In this document: positions 5,098 to 6,347 of the stretch, piece after piece
Numbering within the stretch: position 1 is the stretch's first letter
Layout of the letters: each line of letters opens with the position of its first letter
NCBI GenBank assembly: GCA_020722405.1
Contig: DYKW01000105.1
Span: forward strand, 1-6,347
Length of the DNA stretch: 6,347 bases
Origin: Anaerolinea thermophila
Lineage (GTDB): Bacteria; Chloroflexota; Anaerolineae; Anaerolineales; DRKV01
Direction of reading: 5' to 3'
Program-made: the position numbers and the translations under genes
Notes under the pieces: generated by a model
Told to the model about the DNA's origin: nothing
Database searches by the model: none
The model's input: the letters and a program-made list of their open reading frames with translations, nothing else

Positions 5098-6036
5098 CTA
5101 ATCACGACGCAGCGGCGTGCCACAAGCACGACAGAAACGGTCGCCTTCATCGGCGCGTTTACCACATTGCGGGCAATATATCGCTCCGCCCGTGTCCCCA
5201 GAACCAACCTTGAGGTCGGATTTGGCTGCTCGCTTATGTTTTTGTCTCTTAGGTTGCTCAGGGGATTGGTTGCCGCGCCAGTACCACACCCCGCCGCCGA
5301 TAATCAACAATACCCCTAAAGTACCCAACACCCAGGGCAGGACGTCTGTCCAGGCAAAGGCCGAACTTGCCTGTTGGGTGTTGTCAGATGGCGTAACCTG
5401 TAACCCTTCGATACTCAAAGCATCATCGGATTTCTGGTAACTGACCTGCAATTCAAAGGTATCGCCGGCTTTTACAGAGTCGAAGGAAGCGACATAATAG
5501 GTCAGGCCATCCTGAGGATTGGTTTGCGGCTGCCCAAGCGCCGGGGCCAATTGCATGTCGCTGGCAGTGCGTGGCTGCTGCACCTGCAAAACCAACGTAT
5601 CCACCGGGTAATCCCCCGGACAGCGATACGTAATGCTGCGCCGGTTACCGCTCACCGTCATGCCCGGATCGTAATATTCGATGTGCACATGCGGCATACT
5701 GGCCAAAAACTGGACATACACCCACTGCGCATCCTGCCGGGTGTCGTACTGCAAGTTGAAGAGGGTATCTCCCGCGGTCTGGGCTTCGGCCACGGCATGG
5801 GGCATTCCGCTCGCGACCGGAATGCGCACCGTAAGCGAGACGGGCAGTTGCACATCGGCGGATAAATCAATGCGGTAAATGACCAAAGTCTGCCGGGGTT
5901 TATCGTATTCCGGCCACAGGTCTACTTCCAGCGTGCCGAAATGCACCCCATCCTGCGCGTGCGCGGCTTGCCAGGGAGCACTCAGCAGGGTAAGCGCCAT
6001 CAGGAGTACTACCAAAACTTTCGTGATGTATCTCAT
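5098..6036 (-). CDS. Secreted-domain, single-TM protein with cytoplasmic zinc ribbon, unknown function
   Basis: A 312-residue protein not assigned to a named family. Residues 1-28 are a clear signal peptide (basic MRYITK, hydrophobic core, AHA before QDG). Residues about 30-228 form an apparently beta-rich extracytoplasmic domain with one cysteine (C139). A membrane helix spans about 233-253, followed by a strongly basic linker (RQKHKR) that predicts the cytoplasmic side. The end is a zinc ribbon with C288, C291, C302 and C305, spaced CxxC-x10-CxxC exactly as in the CcmI-like protein at the end of the operon. GGAGG (6053-6049) lies 12 nt before the ATG, which is long, but no alternative in-frame start lies between, and a later start would destroy the signal peptide. 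It is separated from ccmE by 716 bp and a possible terminator, so it is probably its own transcript. The fold suggests a sensor or scaffold linking outside to inside, but this is a guess. Confidence 0.8.
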   Translation of the reverse strand: MRYITKVLVVLLMALTLLSAPWQAAHAQDGVHFGTLEVDLWPEYDKPRQTLVIYRIDLSADVQLPVSLTVRIPVASGMPHAVAEAQTAGDTLFNLQYDTRQDAQWVYVQFLASMPHVHIEYYDPGMTVSGNRRSITYRCPGDYPVDTLVLQVQQPRTASDMQLAPALGQPQTNPQDGLTYYVASFDSVKAGDTFELQVSYQKSDDALSIEGLQVTPSDNTQQASSAFAWTDVLPWVLGTLGVLLIIGGGVWYWRGNQSPEQPKRQKHKRAAKSDLKVGSGDTGGAIYCPQCGKRADEGDRFCRACGTPLRRD

Positions 6037-6123
6037 GAGGGATAAATGCCTCCGCTACAAATTCATGGTCTTTCGATGTGTCATCTCGATAATTTGGGGT
6101 GTCTGAGCGTTTTCTAACAGGTA

Positions 6124-6171
6124 GTTAAATGGTTGGGTAGTTGGATAGTTGGATAGTTGGGTAGTTGGGTG
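6124..6171. repeat. Octamer tandem repeat (GTTGGRTA), about 6 copies
   Basis: Units from 6124: GTTAAATG (degenerate), GTTGGGTA, GTTGGATA, GTTGGATA, GTTGGGTA, GTTGGGTG. The 8-nt period is uninterrupted. The 8-nt unit changes reading frame with each copy, so a peptide read through it is not meaningful. Confidence 0.85.
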
Positions 6172-6183
6172 GCTCACTAAATA

Positions 6184-6204
6184 CAGAATGCAAAATGCTG
6201 AATG
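6184..6204. repeat. Heptamer repeat (CWRAATG), 3 copies
   Basis: CAGAATG, CAAAATG and CTGAATG are adjacent, and a partial fourth unit begins CTGA at 6205. It follows the octamer tract by 12 nt. Confidence 0.65.
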
Positions 6205-6303
6205 CTGACACCTGCCTTTGCGCCTTGACGGGTAGGGGGATAGCCTTGCTCGCAATTATACCGCGAGATGCACACTCACTTTATGAAAAAATGGTATCTG
6301 TTT

Positions 6304-6330
6304 ACCGCAGAGCCCGCGGAGAACGCAGAG
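6304..6330. repeat. Nonamer repeat (ACCGCAGAG-like), 3 copies
   Basis: ACCGCAGAG, CCCGCGGAG and AACGCAGAG are adjacent at the right edge of the window and may be part of a longer module cut by the edge. The CGCAGA core and 9-nt period are shared with the module at 4790-4816. Confidence 0.65.
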
Positions 6331-6347
6331 AATCTGGAGTTCACCAC

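Larger units (their letters stand above)
6037..6347. other. Non-coding region upstream of the zinc-ribbon gene
   Basis: No gene is supported. The stretch contains three short-period repeat tracts (6124-6171, 6184-6204, 6304-6330). The promoter of the 5098-6036 gene should lie between 6037 and about 6125; no clear -35/-10 pair was found. Confidence 0.6.

Noticed and set aside
6055..6255. A 66-codon minus-strand open frame upstream of the zinc-ribbon gene.
   Set aside because: It is read through the 8-nt and 7-nt repeat tracts, giving a low-complexity peptide of PTTQ and NYP type, with no domain or ribosome-binding support.

Overview
The window carries a System I (Ccm) cytochrome c maturation operon on the minus strand. 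A separate minus-strand gene lies upstream of it, and the intergenic DNA is unusually rich in short-period repeats. The likely source is a member of the Chloroflexota, possibly Anaerolineae-like. That is inferred from the ccm gene content, a cysteine-type CcmE, two membrane proteins ending in zinc ribbons, and the style of repetitive filler DNA. No rRNA or other taxonomic marker is present, so the assignment is tentative.

Layout, in transcription order (high to low coordinates). 6347-6037 is non-coding and holds three small repeat tracts. 6036-5098 encodes a secreted-domain/one-TM/zinc-ribbon protein of unknown function, followed by a probable weak terminator (5067-5037). 5097-4382 is a 716-bp gene-free stretch with a nonamer repeat module, a 13-nt direct repeat, and a large G/C-rich composite of nested palindromes (4436-4594). 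The operon follows: ccmE (4381-3890), ccmF (3864-1804), ccmH (1800-1315), a ccmG/TlpA-type thioredoxin (1226-636), and a CcmI-like membrane protein with a zinc ribbon (623-117). Gaps are 25, 3, 88 and 12 nt; the 88-nt gap is filled by a heptamer repeat. 116-1 is non-coding.

How the genes work together. From family knowledge, CcmE carries heme covalently across the outer face of the membrane. CcmF (with CcmH) transfers it to apocytochrome. CcmH and CcmG keep the CXXCH cysteines reduced, and CcmI helps present apocytochrome. The heme-export and loading genes ccmA, ccmB, ccmC and ccmD are not in the window and must be elsewhere if the pathway works.

The most notable points are: CcmE has a C-x3-Y heme-binding motif in place of the classical H-x3-Y, yet sits beside CcmG and CcmH; CcmH has two extra cysteines; the CcmI-like protein is shortened and carries a zinc ribbon; a REPIN-like nested inverted repeat with a perfect 19-bp hairpin and a strong G-quadruplex motif lies just upstream of ccmE; and at least seven distinct short-period repeat tracts (periods 7, 8, 9 and 13) fill nearly every gap between genes, one of them running in register into the ccmG start codon.
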